DNA of 36,265 bases from Hoylesella buccalis ATCC 35310 (GCF_000177075.1 NZ_ADEG01000023.1:1-36265), one strand, 5' to 3'. Shown: positions 1 through 7,650, counted from the stretch's first letter. A program made the numbers and translations. The notes: generated from the letters alone by a model not told the origin.

Positions 1-303
1 AATACTGAATCAATCGGGTTAAATTAATATAATTTGTACGAGAACATTGCTGTATTTTGTATATCTTTGTATGGTACAATCCACAAGACGACGACAATAT
101 GAAGGTTTTTCAGTCACCATGAAGGGGGCTTTTTTGCATACTTTTGAAAAAGACGCCAACCAAACAACCCATCCGAGTGAATGAAATCGTTTACAAACCC
201 TTCTGCTACAACAAGCCAAATCAACTTCGCACCAGTTCAAGTAACGGCTTTTTCCAACCCACACGTCATTTTAAATAAACGCTTTACATAAAGAGATAAA
301 GGT
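1..303. other. Left-edge spacer upstream of the amylase gene
   Basis: No credible gene is seen. The only open frame of any length here (minus strand, 19-264) has no recognisable domain and a Cys/Trp-rich composition that looks non-coding. A -7 type motif TATCTTTG lies at 62-69 on the plus strand, with TTTG at 33-36 as a possible -33 element, although the spacing of 25 bases is longer than the usual 19-21. If used, it would give the amylase gene an untranslated leader of about 230 bases. A short inverted repeat, TTGTA/TACAA, overlaps the end of the motif. Confidence 0.4.
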
Positions 304-1776
304 ATGAATCAAACTATTTTGCAAGGTTTCCACTGGTACACAGAAGGAAACGGCGTGTTTTACAAACACATGAAAGAGATTTCTGCTCAGCTTCAAGAGT
401 TAGGTATCACCATGGTATGGTTTCCCCCAGCATATAAGGCAGCTGGGGGTGACAACTCTGTTGGCTACGATCCTTATGACTTGTTTGACCTAGGAGAATT
501 CGATCAGAAAGGAACTATTGCCACGAAATATGGTACGAAGGATGAATACATCGATGCTTGCAAGACCCTACAGAGCAAGGATGTCTCGGTGATGGTCGAT
601 GTGGTGCTCAATCACAAGGCTGGTGGTGATGAGACCGAACACTTTCATGTGGTGAAGGTAGATCCCAACAACCGCCAAAAAAACGTATCAGCTCCTTTCG
701 AAATTGAAAGCTATACCAAGTTTACTTTCCCGGGTCGTGGCGACAAATATTCTAAATTTAAGTGGGATTTCACTTGCTTCTCCGGCGTAGATTATGCGGT
801 AGGGCAGGATAAAGGCATTTTCCAAATCATCAACGACCATGGCGATGGGTGGGAAACTGTTGTTGGTTCAGAGAAAGGCAATTACGACTATTTGATGTAC
901 AACGACATTGAGCACCGAAATCCCTATGTTCGCAAGGAACTGAACAACTGGGGAAAATGGTATCACGACCAGGTGTTTTTCGATGGTGTGCGGCTGGATG
1001 CCGTGAAGCATCAATCGCCTGAATTCTATAAAGAGTGGCTGAATCTATTGCGCTCGAATACCGGGAAGGACATTTTTGCCGTGGGTGAGTACTGGACACC
1101 GGGTCTGCTTCCATTGATGCTTGATTATCTGGAGGCTACGGATGGATGCATGAGCCTGTTCGATGCATCGCTGCAGCAAAACTTCCATGTTGCCTCCAAT
1201 AGTGGCGGTGACTACGACTTGCGACGCATCTTTGATGAAACCCTGTTGTCAGCCCGCCCCGACAAGGCAGTTACTGTGGTTGATAATCACGACACCCAAC
1301 CTCTACAGGCGTTGGAAGCACCGGTAGAAGCGTGGTTCAAACCATTGGCTTACGCCCTCATTTTATTGCGACAAGACGGTTATCCCTGCGTGTTTTATCC
1401 CGATTTGTTTGGCGCACATTATACGGATAAGGGGCAGGATGGCAACGATTATGAGATTTTCTTGGATAAGGTTGATGGCATTGACGGTCTGTTGAAAGCC
1501 CGAAAAGAAAATGCTTATGGCACCCAGCGCGATTATTTTGAAGACGCCAACTGCCTTGGTTGGACACGCGAGGGCGATGGATATAACCGAGGATGTGCCG
1601 TGGTGATGAGCAACAAAGACCAATACGAGAAACCCATGGAAGTAGGAAAGGCTTATGCTGGGCAGAAATTCTACGATTTGTTGGACAGATTCGACCACAA
1701 GATTCAGATTGATGAGAATGGTTGGGGCAACTTTACCTGTCCGGCTGGAAATGTCTCGGTATGGGTTCCAGAATAG
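304..1776 (+). CDS. Cytoplasmic alpha-amylase, GH13 (subfamily 5-like)
   Basis: Endo-acting alpha-1,4-glucan hydrolase, 490 aa. All four GH13 signature regions are visible: DVVLNH at 99-104, the nucleophile in RLDAVKH (Asp232), the acid/base Glu262 in GEYW, and DNHD with the transition-state Asp at 330. The N-terminus enters the TIM barrel at once (QGFHWY at residues 7-12) and there is no signal peptide or lipobox, so the enzyme should act inside the cell, on glycogen or imported maltodextrins. The length and the early barrel start fit the liquefying (Bacillus AmyS-like) GH13_5 group, which includes many intracellular bacterial amylases. It stands alone: the next genes run on the opposite strand, and no other starch-utilisation (Sus) gene is in the window. 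The family is near certain; the cytoplasmic role follows from the missing signal. Confidence 0.95.
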   Translation: MNQTILQGFHWYTEGNGVFYKHMKEISAQLQELGITMVWFPPAYKAAGGDNSVGYDPYDLFDLGEFDQKGTIATKYGTKDEYIDACKTLQSKDVSVMVDVVLNHKAGGDETEHFHVVKVDPNNRQKNVSAPFEIESYTKFTFPGRGDKYSKFKWDFTCFSGVDYAVGQDKGIFQIINDHGDGWETVVGSEKGNYDYLMYNDIEHRNPYVRKELNNWGKWYHDQVFFDGVRLDAVKHQSPEFYKEWLNLLRSNTGKDIFAVGEYWTPGLLPLMLDYLEATDGCMSLFDASLQQNFHVASNSGGDYDLRRIFDETLLSARPDKAVTVVDNHDTQPLQALEAPVEAWFKPLAYALILLRQDGYPCVFYPDLFGAHYTDKGQDGNDYEIFLDKVDGIDGLLKARKENAYGTQRDYFEDANCLGWTREGDGYNRGCAVVMSNKDQYEKPMEVGKAYAGQKFYDLLDRFDHKIQIDENGWGNFTCPAGNVSVWVPE

Positions 1777-1827
1777 TTTTTGCTGGTGGTTTATCAGCCA
1801 TCTAACCAATAGAGGGCATCCATGATT

Positions 1828-1878
1828 ATGGGAAATGGGAAATTTTGGGGGTGTGATGCCCATTTTACCATTTCCCAT
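1828..1878 (+). terminator. Hairpin 3' of the amylase gene, probable terminator
   Basis: ATGGGAAATGG at 1828-1838 pairs perfectly with CCATTTCCCAT at 1868-1878, giving an 11-bp stem about 50 bases after the amylase stop. A shorter TGGG/CCCA pairing is possible inside the loop. The sequence after the stem is T-rich (TTTCATTTCCTG) but has no long uninterrupted T run, so termination is likely rather than certain. The left arm contains GGGAAAT twice in tandem, resembling the other short-period 3' repeats in this window. Confidence 0.5.
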
Positions 1879-1998
1879 TTTCATTTCCTGTTTCTGTGGA
1901 TAGCGGCGGAACGTGATAATTCACACCCCACCAACTGCTGATATGGAAAACCTGGTTGAGCAACTAAGAAATAATTTTACATGCCCTCGAAATACGAG

Positions 1999-2036
1999 CT
2001 TATTTGCAACCAACCGCAAGGTTGATGGCAAATAAG
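1999..2036 (+). other. Stem-loop with GCAA (GNRA) tetraloop
   Basis: CTTATTTGC (1999-2007) pairs perfectly with GCAAATAAG (2028-2036). After a symmetric 3/3 internal loop, CAACC (2011-2015) pairs with GGTTG (2020-2024), closing a GCAA tetraloop (2016-2019). As plus-strand RNA this is a stable GNRA-capped hairpin. No T run follows, so it is not an ordinary terminator. It lies 220 bases after the amylase gene and belongs to no identified gene. Confidence 0.45.
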
Positions 2037-2113
2037 CGAAATATGAGCGATTTTTATAATTGGTTGAGGTATAATGTGTTATACTTATTACCTCGCTTTA
2101 TCCGTCAAATTTG

Positions 2114-2222
2114 TTACTGGTTTCCCTCCAAAAGCATGCTTATTGAACTTCAATATGCATGCTATTGCGTTCCAATAGCATGCCAATAGTATGGCTAAAA
2201 CATACAAATAACACGATAAACT
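2114..2222 (+). repeat. Cluster 1 of degenerate ~22-bp repeat, with GCATGC palindromes
   Basis: Units start at about 2114, 2135, 2158, 2179 and 2201, spaced 21-23 bp. Each begins CATGC or CATAC, and most end in CCAA followed by AAG or TAG. Within it, GCATGCTATTG (2157-2167) pairs perfectly with CAATAGCATGC (2173-2183), while AGCATGC (2133-2139) can alternatively pair with GCATGCT (2157-2163). The 13-mer GTTCCAATAGCAT (2169-2181) recurs exactly at 13641-13653 in cluster 2. No protein-coding interpretation is convincing. Confidence 0.5.
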
Positions 2223-2369
2223 GCGTGTTTTGATGCTGTAAAGTATGAATTTTTAGCTTGATAGACCACCAAAAAGTCACCATCAGCGGATAATTTTTTT
2301 CTATTTCAAAACTTGAAAATTTTGAAATAAATCAACAAAGCGAGTTCTTATGTAGTCAGGTCAGCATGG

Positions 2370-2436
2370 CGGTGAAACTACCAGTGAGCTGCCAATTGTC
2401 CAGCTATCACCATGCAGCTTCGCCCCAATTTCACCG
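2370..2436 (-). terminator. Nested inverted repeat at the 3' end of the GT2 gene
   Basis: CGGTGAAA (2370-2377) pairs with TTTCACCG (2429-2436), and inside it AGCTGC (2387-2392) pairs with GCAGCT (2414-2419). The outer arm spans the GT2 stop codon (2431-2433). On the minus strand this would form a two-helix structure at the end of the glycosyltransferase transcript. No T run follows, so it may be an RNA 3' end structure rather than a classical intrinsic terminator. Confidence 0.35.
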
Positions 2437-3207
2437 TTTGAAAACACTTCTAAGCACAAACCAGCCGTGCATCGCGAGGGTTGGCAGATAGCCATAATGC
2501 GATGCCATGACGTGAAAACGTTCTTTGAGCGATGCTTGGTGATTTTGATTGGTCATGCCGCCATCCAGATAATTCGCCACCACAGTCTGCACATTACGCA
2601 ACGACAAATGTCTACGAGCCGCCTCTTTCATGATTCGTATGCACCAATCAACATCGGCAGAATAGCGATACTTCGTCAGGTAAGGCGTAACCTTGGCAAT
2701 GTCGGTGCGTGCATAAAAAGCCTGATGACACACCAGCATGCCGTGTAAGAACGAACGCCAGGTGAGATGGCGCGGTGGCGTCAAGCGTCGACGACGCACA
2801 AATTCTCCCTTGTCATCAACGATATGGGTGTCACCATACAGCACGGCGGGCAAGACATCGTATGCGCCCACGCTACCAGCCACAAGTTCCAGCGTGTCGT
2901 TTGCCGGAAAGCTGTCACCGGCATTGAGAAATAGTACATAGTCGCCTGTTGCCCTCTGCAAGCCTTTGTTCATAGCGTCGTACAAACCATGGTCAGGTTC
3001 TGAAGCCACCACCACCTCGTGTCCGGTTTCCATCTCGGCAGAAAGTGTGGCGTAACGCTTTGCCATTTTCACCGTTTGATCCGTAGAAGCACCGTCAATA
3101 ATCAAGTGTTCTACCTCTTTATATCTCTGTTTCAGCACACTGTCAAGCGTTCTTTGCAATTCGTTTTCTGCCTGATAGGTGCATGTGATGACGCTGAATT
3201 TTATCAT
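2431..3207 (-). CDS. Glycosyltransferase family 2
   Basis: Inverting GT-A-fold glycosyltransferase of 258 aa, expected to transfer a sugar from a nucleotide-sugar donor in the cytoplasm during capsule, LPS or exopolysaccharide assembly. The N-terminus has the GT2 opening (VITCTYQAENEL, residues 6-17), the IDGAS motif at 37-41, and a DXD-equivalent NAGD at 95-98 after LFL. There is no clear membrane segment. The length and motif spacing resemble WcaE/WcaA-like enzymes, but the acceptor and donor cannot be told from sequence. It follows the GT4 gene on the same strand across 137 bases filled by an inverted decamer array, and the two may be co-transcribed. Confidence 0.9.
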   Translation of the reverse strand: MIKFSVITCTYQAENELQRTLDSVLKQRYKEVEHLIIDGASTDQTVKMAKRYATLSAEMETGHEVVVASEPDHGLYDAMNKGLQRATGDYVLFLNAGDSFPANDTLELVAGSVGAYDVLPAVLYGDTHIVDDKGEFVRRRRLTPPRHLTWRSFLHGMLVCHQAFYARTDIAKVTPYLTKYRYSADVDWCIRIMKEAARRHLSLRNVQTVVANYLDGGMTNQNHQASLKERFHVMASHYGYLPTLAMHGWFVLRSVFKR

Positions 3208-3222
3208 ATCTCTTTTTGTTTT

Positions 3223-3340
3223 GGGAGTTAATGGGAGTTATGAGGGAGTGAACGGGAGTTAACAGGCGATAGTTTTTTTCTTATGTGAGTCTAAAGTCCG
3301 ATAACTCCTATTAACTCCAACTAACTCCCAATAACTCCAG
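3223..3340 (-). repeat. Decamer array with inverted counterpart between GT4 and GT2
   Basis: Reading the minus strand from the GT4 stop, GGAGTTANNN occurs four times at exact 10-bp spacing (3299-3340). After about 35 bases the complementary motif TAACTCCC or a variant occurs four times (3223-3264). The two arms can fold on each other as a long imperfect hairpin of about 40 bp per arm. It fills nearly the whole spacer between the two glycosyltransferase genes. Similar GGGAGTT units appear at 36219-36245. Confidence 0.6.
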
Positions 3341-3344
3341 CTCA

Positions 3345-4616
3345 TTACCTTCTGCCTTCCTCCATTGCCTCTTGGTAAACCTCCAGATAGCGCTTTGCCA
3401 CATGCTGTTGCGCATAAGCAGTTTGCACTTTATGGATGCACCGCCTGCTCAGTTCCGCACCATTGGTATCTTTGTCAAGTATCCACGTGATGCCTTCGGC
3501 CAACGATGCGGCATCTTTGTAGCGGGCCACATAGCCGTTTTGCAAATGATCAATCATCTCGGGAATGCCCCCCACGTCAAAACCAACACAGGGTACACCA
3601 CATGACATGGCCTCCATGATGGTATTGGGAAGATTTTCTGAGAGCGAAGGCAGTACAAATACATCCACTGCATTGTACACGTCCACTATTTTCTTCGTGT
3701 CATTGACATATCCAAGCGAATAAGTTGGCAAGCTAAAGGCACCTTCCAACTCTTCCGCATGACCGCCCAACATCACCAATCCCACACTGTTTTTCATTTC
3801 AGGATGAGCAGCTACAAGTTGTTGACAGGCCTCGATGAGGTACTGAATGCCCTTATTTTCGTTCGTAATGCGCTGCGACGCGAACAAAACAAGCTGTTGA
3901 TCGCTGGGCAATCCCAACCGCCTGGCAGCCGCTACCTTATCGTTAGGCGCAAAGAGGTGGGTGTCAATGGGGTTCGGAATGGTTGTCACCACATGGTTTT
4001 GCAATAGTCCGCTTGCCTTTGCCTGTGCAGCAAGCCAGTTGCTACATGCCACAAAATGGATGTTGCCCGATGCATATACCTTTTGTTTTTGTTTCCACAC
4101 CCTGTGCGAGAGGTCGTTTTGTGAGCCATGATGGGGCAGATACATGCAGTTGCCACACTGCGTTTGAAAGTTCTGGCACGACAGGGTAAGGTGACAAATA
4201 CCCGTTGCCGGCCACATGTCATGCATAGTCCACACCACCGGTTTGCCACTCTCAAGAATCTTTTGAATGGTGCGCAGCGACAACATTCCTTGGTTGATCC
4301 ACTCCAAATGAATGATGTCAGCTTCTTGAAATTCGGGCAACGACGTGATATCGGAACCCACGTTGGCTATGTCAACATGGAACAAATGACGTTTACAGAA
4401 ATGCAAATGCCAAAATATACACCAGCGTTCCCATAGAAAATGCAACCTTTTCAGTGCTCGATGTGGCAACTGCGTAACGGTGAGATGGTCGGTTTCTTTA
4501 TCCTTGACCAGCATCTTGGCCTTGACACCCGACTGGTTCAAGGCATGCATCAATCGGTTGGAAGCCACTGCGGCGCCACCCGTTTTCTCGCTGGTGTTCA
4601 CAATAAGAACGCGCAT
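3345..4616 (-). CDS. Glycosyltransferase family 4 (group 1)
   Basis: Retaining GT-B-fold glycosyltransferase of 423 aa, expected to act at the cytoplasmic face in surface glycan synthesis. The N-terminus MRVLIVNTSEKTGGAA (1-16) is the acceptor-domain start with the glycine-rich turn. The donor domain carries the E-x7-E motif, Glu327 to Glu335 in SENLPNTIMEAMSCG, followed by VGGIPEMI. An unusual cysteine cluster (Cys141, 147, 154, 157) after the MHDMWP motif resembles a metal-binding knuckle that I recall in a subset of Bacteroidales GT4 enzymes. A -7-like motif, TACCTTTA on the minus strand (4639-4646), lies just upstream, so it probably heads a short GT4-GT2 unit. The specific sugar is unknown. 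Confidence 0.92.
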   Translation of the reverse strand: MRVLIVNTSEKTGGAAVASNRLMHALNQSGVKAKMLVKDKETDHLTVTQLPHRALKRLHFLWERWCIFWHLHFCKRHLFHVDIANVGSDITSLPEFQEADIIHLEWINQGMLSLRTIQKILESGKPVVWTMHDMWPATGICHLTLSCQNFQTQCGNCMYLPHHGSQNDLSHRVWKQKQKVYASGNIHFVACSNWLAAQAKASGLLQNHVVTTIPNPIDTHLFAPNDKVAAARRLGLPSDQQLVLFASQRITNENKGIQYLIEACQQLVAAHPEMKNSVGLVMLGGHAEELEGAFSLPTYSLGYVNDTKKIVDVYNAVDVFVLPSLSENLPNTIMEAMSCGVPCVGFDVGGIPEMIDHLQNGYVARYKDAASLAEGITWILDKDTNGAELSRRCIHKVQTAYAQQHVAKRYLEVYQEAMEEGRR

Positions 4617-4638
4617 ATAGGTCGTTTTGATTCTGATG

Positions 4639-4670
4639 TAAAGGTACGCTAAATCGGAAACACCAACAAG
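4639..4670 (-). promoter_or_regulatory. Probable promoter of the GT4 gene
   Basis: On the minus strand, TACCTTTA (4639-4646) matches TAnnTTTG in seven of eight positions. CTTG (4667-4670) lies 20 bases upstream in place of the -33 TTTG. The distance to the GT4 ATG is about 22 bases. Confidence 0.4.
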
Positions 4671-4870
4671 TGTTTCGCCTATTTTTAGCCTATTTCATCC
4701 TTGAACTTGCGCCATTCTGCCCATTTTCATCGTATGTGCGTGGCAAAAGGGATACCTGTTTGATCACAAAGAAAGGGTAGAAGAAGCCTGATTTTGTATG
4801 TTGTGTGCGGACACAAAATATTGATATAGGTCAAGAAAGAAACATTTTGAGCACTAAAATGGCTCACTTA

Positions 4871-4902
4871 TTTGGAACGAGTGGTAAATCTGTCTACCTT
4901 TG
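4871..4902 (+). promoter_or_regulatory. Consensus Bacteroidota promoter of the candidate small RNA
   Basis: TTTG (4871-4874), 20 bases, then TACCTTTG (4895-4902): an exact match to the Bacteroides primary sigma pattern TTTG-N19-21-TAnnTTTG. It reads rightwards into a region with no convincing ORF. Transcription should start near 4908. Confidence 0.75.
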
Positions 4903-4907
4903 CAGTA

Positions 4908-5099
4908 CCAAAAAGGTTAATAGATTGTTTAGGTTAGTAGTAATAGATTTAGGTTTTTAGTTATTAGGTTTAAGGTAAATTAAACAGATTGTTTAACAGG
5001 TAACAATGAAGGCCGTGAGGTTTTCATTTACTGAGAAAAGATTTTTAGTTAAACATACTATACGCTGCAGCTCGTTGAGAGTTGCAGCGTATTTTTTTT
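4908..5099 (+). ncRNA. Candidate small non-coding RNA, about 190 nt
   Basis: Defined by the promoter at 4871-4902 and the strong intrinsic terminator at 5060-5099. The first ~95 nt are very poor in C and rich in U, A and G (repeats of TTAGG, TAGTAG and ATTGTTTA), so probably single-stranded. The 3' half can fold: TGTTTAAC (4990-4997) with GTTAAACA (5048-5055), enclosing AATGAA/TTCATT (5005-5010, 5023-5028). The only start codon with any extension (ATG at 5006) gives a 36-codon frame running through the terminator to 5114-5116, which argues against translation. The flanking genes are both on the minus strand, so this is not the leader of a neighbour. The length is near that of 6S RNA, but the C-poor 5' half does not suit the long 6S duplex. 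Start and end are predictions. Confidence 0.6.
5060..5099 (+). terminator. Intrinsic terminator of the candidate small RNA
   Basis: ATACGCTGCAG (5060-5070) pairs with TTGCAGCGTAT (5082-5092), 11 bp including one G-T, with a short CTC/GAG pairing in the loop. An eight-T run (5092-5099) follows directly. This is the clearest rho-independent terminator in the window. Confidence 0.85.
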
Positions 5100-5154
5100 A
5101 CTTACGTTTTTTATAAAGCTTTTTGTAGCAGAATTCAATATCACTTACAAACGA

Positions 5155-5204
5155 ATGACGCCGCAAGACCGTGCGCACAAGACGGTAAAGCACGATTGCG
5201 TCAT
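5155..5204 (-). terminator. Stem-loop at the 3' end of the efflux operon
   Basis: ATGACGC (5155-5161) pairs with GCGTCAT (5198-5204), with an inner ACCGT/ACGGT pairing and a self-complementary GTGCGCAC in the loop. It begins one base after the adaptor stop codon on the minus strand. No T run follows, so it may protect the mRNA end rather than terminate transcription by itself. Confidence 0.45.
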
Positions 5205-5205
5205 C

Positions 5206-6309
5206 TTAATCTTCCTTCACTTTCTTAGGTCCACGTACTTTTTCGTTCTTGTTCAAGCCGCTTTTTATCTCGATGTTCAGACCGTCGCTCATACCCGTTT
5301 CAACCTTTCGTCGCTCGTAAGTCTTGTTATCCTTATCTCCCTTTACGACATATACATAGGTTTGTTTTCCACTAAACTCGATGGCACTCTCGGGAACAGT
5401 CAACACGTTTTGCGCACTTGCCAGCACAATCTCCGCATTGGCACTGTATCCACTGCGTATCTTTTTTCCCTGGATGTTACGAATGGCGGCTTTAATCTCA
5501 AATTGGTTGGCGCCGTTTTGCTCAACAGCTTTGGGCGAAACATATTCGAGAGACGCCTGTAAGGTGTTGTCCTGCAAGGCTCCGATGGTTATCTTCATCG
5601 GCATGCCCACAGAGAGTTGTCCCACTTCCGTCTCGTCGATGTTGCCTCGGAAGATAAGGTCGCCCATGTTGGCTACCGTGGCAATGGTGGTTCCGTCGTT
5701 GAAGGTGTTGCTCAAGATGACCGTGTTGCCCACTTTTACAGGTACATCAAGAATCAAACCGCTAATGGTGGAGCGAATAAGTGTGCTGCTGGTGTTGGCA
5801 TTATTCTTTGACACACCGTCGCGAACCACCTCTAAATTATCCTGTGCAGCCTTCACTTCCTCTTGGGATTGTTGGTAGGCTTGCCGTATCTTGTCGTACT
5901 CATCACCAGCTACTAATCCTTTGTCGTAGAGCTTCTTCTCACGGTCGTAGTTCACTTTCGCTTGCTTCACGTTGATTTGTGCCAAGCGAACGCGTGACTG
6001 TGCGTTTGATAATTGGTTCATATCAGGCACCACTTTTACCTTTGCGATAATCTCTCCAGCCTGCACCATCTCGCCCGCTTCTTTCATAATCTCGGTGATG
6101 ATACCCGAAATCTGCGGCTTCACGTTCACCTCGTTGCGAGGTTCTATCTTGCCAGTGATGACAGTTACCTTCTTCAGGTTCGACATCTTGGGGGTAAACT
6201 CGTCGTAAACCTCGGGTTGAGGGCGTGACTTGAACCATAGGAAAACAAACGTTCCGATGAAGATGAGGGCGATAACGCCTGCAACGATAAATTTGATATT
6301 CTTTTTCAT
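5206..6309 (-). CDS. MacA/HlyD-type periplasmic adaptor of an efflux system
   Basis: Membrane-fusion protein of 367 aa that links an inner-membrane ABC transporter to an outer-membrane channel. One N-terminal membrane anchor is visible (about residues 5-26). A split biotinyl-lipoyl-like region follows (PQISGIITEIMKEAGEMV, about 65-82), then an alpha-hairpin (about 100-160, rich in Gln, Ala and Lys), the second half of the lipoyl domain (SGLILDVPVKVGNTV), and beta-barrel and membrane-proximal domains to the end. It is the last gene of the minus-strand cluster, 93 bases after the second permease, as expected for MacA with MacB-like permeases. No TolC-type gene is nearby, so the outer-membrane partner must be encoded elsewhere. 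The substrate is unknown. Confidence 0.93.
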   Translation of the reverse strand: MKKNIKFIVAGVIALIFIGTFVFLWFKSRPQPEVYDEFTPKMSNLKKVTVITGKIEPRNEVNVKPQISGIITEIMKEAGEMVQAGEIIAKVKVVPDMNQLSNAQSRVRLAQINVKQAKVNYDREKKLYDKGLVAGDEYDKIRQAYQQSQEEVKAAQDNLEVVRDGVSKNNANTSSTLIRSTISGLILDVPVKVGNTVILSNTFNDGTTIATVANMGDLIFRGNIDETEVGQLSVGMPMKITIGALQDNTLQASLEYVSPKAVEQNGANQFEIKAAIRNIQGKKIRSGYSANAEIVLASAQNVLTVPESAIEFSGKQTYVYVVKGDKDNKTYERRKVETGMSDGLNIEIKSGLNKNEKVRGPKKVKED

Positions 6310-6402
6310 AATGGTGTAATGTATGATTCACAATGCGCAACTCGTTCTGCGGTCGGCGGTGTGTATCATGAATAGGTTCTATGATCTGTTTTCTTATTTG
6401 GG

Positions 6403-7647
6403 TTATTCGTCTCGCATGGCATCCACAGGTTTGATAGACATGGCTCTCAATGCAGGTGCCAATCCTGCCAAGACACCGAGTAAAGACAGCATGATGACAG
6501 CGCCCACGGCAGTCCAAAAGTTTACTTGGAAATGTGCAGCAGTAAAGCCATCGGTGGTGGTACTCATCTCTGCCAGCTGCAGAATGATGACGGCAAAGAG
6601 AATTCCGCTCATGCCAGCTACCGCTATCAAGATGATGCTCTCTGCGATAATCTGTCCCAAAATGGTGCGTGGCGTGGCACCAATGGCACGCCTGATGCCA
6701 ATTTCTGTGGTTCGTTCGCGCACTGTTACCATCATGATGTTGGACACACCGATAGCTCCAGCCAGCAAAGTACCGATACCTACGAGCCATACCAAGAAGT
6801 TGACACCGGCAAAAAGACTGTCAACCATGCCATACATCACTTCGGTGTTGAACACTGTGATGCCCTTTTCGTCGGTCGGATCAATGTGGTGCGCACGGGC
6901 GATGACATCTCTCATGGGTTGTGCCACCTTGCTCATTTTAACCCCGGGACGCCCAGTAACACAAATAACGTGAACGGTTTGCCCTAAATTGTAGGCTTGT
7001 TGCATCAGTGGGAGCGGTATGACGACGCTCTCTTCTGCCGACCCATTGATTTGCATGTTACCTGCACTATAGTCTACTCCTACGACACTGTAGTAGATAG
7101 AGTCTATCCTAATGAGCTGACCGCAAGGGTCTCCACCGCCTGGAAATAGATTTTTGTACACTTTCTTGCCTAATATACACACCTTCCTGCGTTGCTGCAT
7201 GTCCATTTCGTTGAGGTATCTGCCGTAGTACATGTGTGGTGTTTCCACCTTGGCGTAATCCGCCATCAGCCCTTTGATGTTGCAGTTGCTTTTCTTGTCG
7301 CCAAACACAGCGTTTCCACCCCATTGTGACAGTCCCGGTGTAACGATGTCTAAGTCGCGTACGTTCGCCTTGATACGCTCCACGTCTTTATATTCCAACG
7401 TCCATTTTCGCCCCTTCCGATAGCCGTCGTATGGCTTGGTAGTGGGTTGAGCGAAGATGACTGAGGAGTTGGTAGCAAAGCCTTCGAACACCCGATTGAG
7501 TAACTCTCTGAATCCTTGTCCACCTCCGATGAGTCCCATGAGCATGAAGATGCCCCAGAAAACGCCAAAGCCAGTGAGGAAAGAGCGGCTCTTGTTGCGC
7601 GAGAGTGTCTCGATAATCTCTTTGTATGTGTCGATGTCAAACTTCAT
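6403..7647 (-). CDS. ABC transporter permease, MacB/FtsX type (second copy)
   Basis: Inner-membrane permease of 414 aa. It has one membrane helix near the N-terminus (about 20-45, SFLTGFGVFWGIFMLMGLIG), a large periplasmic MacB-type core domain (about 45-275), and three C-terminal helices of the FtsX fold (about 285-400). The conserved loop after the second helix, TTEIGIRRAIGATPRTIL, is the coupling segment that contacts the ATPase. It starts three bases after the upstream permease stop. The two permeases are homologous but clearly different, so they probably form a heterodimer with the single ATPase. The family is secure; the cargo (drug, peptide, lipoprotein or siderophore) cannot be told. 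Confidence 0.93.
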   Translation of the reverse strand: MKFDIDTYKEIIETLSRNKSRSFLTGFGVFWGIFMLMGLIGGGQGFRELLNRVFEGFATNSSVIFAQPTTKPYDGYRKGRKWTLEYKDVERIKANVRDLDIVTPGLSQWGGNAVFGDKKSNCNIKGLMADYAKVETPHMYYGRYLNEMDMQQRRKVCILGKKVYKNLFPGGGDPCGQLIRIDSIYYSVVGVDYSAGNMQINGSAEESVVIPLPLMQQAYNLGQTVHVICVTGRPGVKMSKVAQPMRDVIARAHHIDPTDEKGITVFNTEVMYGMVDSLFAGVNFLVWLVGIGTLLAGAIGVSNIMMVTVRERTTEIGIRRAIGATPRTILGQIIAESIILIAVAGMSGILFAVIILQLAEMSTTTDGFTAAHFQVNFWTAVGAVIMLSLLGVLAGLAPALRAMSIKPVDAMRDE

Positions 7648-7650
7648 GTC

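Larger units (their letters stand above)
1777..2430. other. Spacer between convergent amylase and GT2 genes
   Basis: This 654-base AT-rich region holds no supportable gene. It contains the amylase 3' hairpin, the GNRA hairpin, a possible hairpin at 2066-2094 (GTATAA/TTATAC core), repeat cluster 1, a perfect 9-bp stem ATTTCAAAA/TTTTGAAAT at 2303-2311 and 2320-2328, and nested inverted repeats at 2370-2436 that reach into the end of the GT2 gene. Confidence 0.5.
4617..5205. other. Spacer between the GT4 gene and the adaptor gene
   Basis: No protein gene is supported in these 589 bases. The region holds the GT4 promoter, about 200 bases with nothing recognised (4671-4847), a 5-bp inverted repeat TGAGC/GCTCA (4848-4866) directly before the next promoter, the candidate small RNA unit (4871-5099), and a stem-loop at the end of the efflux operon (5155-5204). 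Confidence 0.5.

Noticed and set aside
1363..1884. Open frame of 173 codons on the minus strand over the end of the amylase gene
   Set aside because: It is antisense to the catalytic GH13 gene and contains no recognisable motif.
2004..2189. Plus-strand open frame of 61 codons
   Set aside because: It overlaps hairpins and 22-bp repeats, and its composition looks non-coding.
4908..5099. Assignment of the candidate small RNA as 6S RNA
   Set aside because: Length fits, but the 5' half lacks C and cannot form the long closing duplex expected for 6S.
5006..5116. 36-codon peptide inside the small RNA unit
   Set aside because: The frame runs through the intrinsic terminator and stops beyond the T run, so a full message is unlikely.
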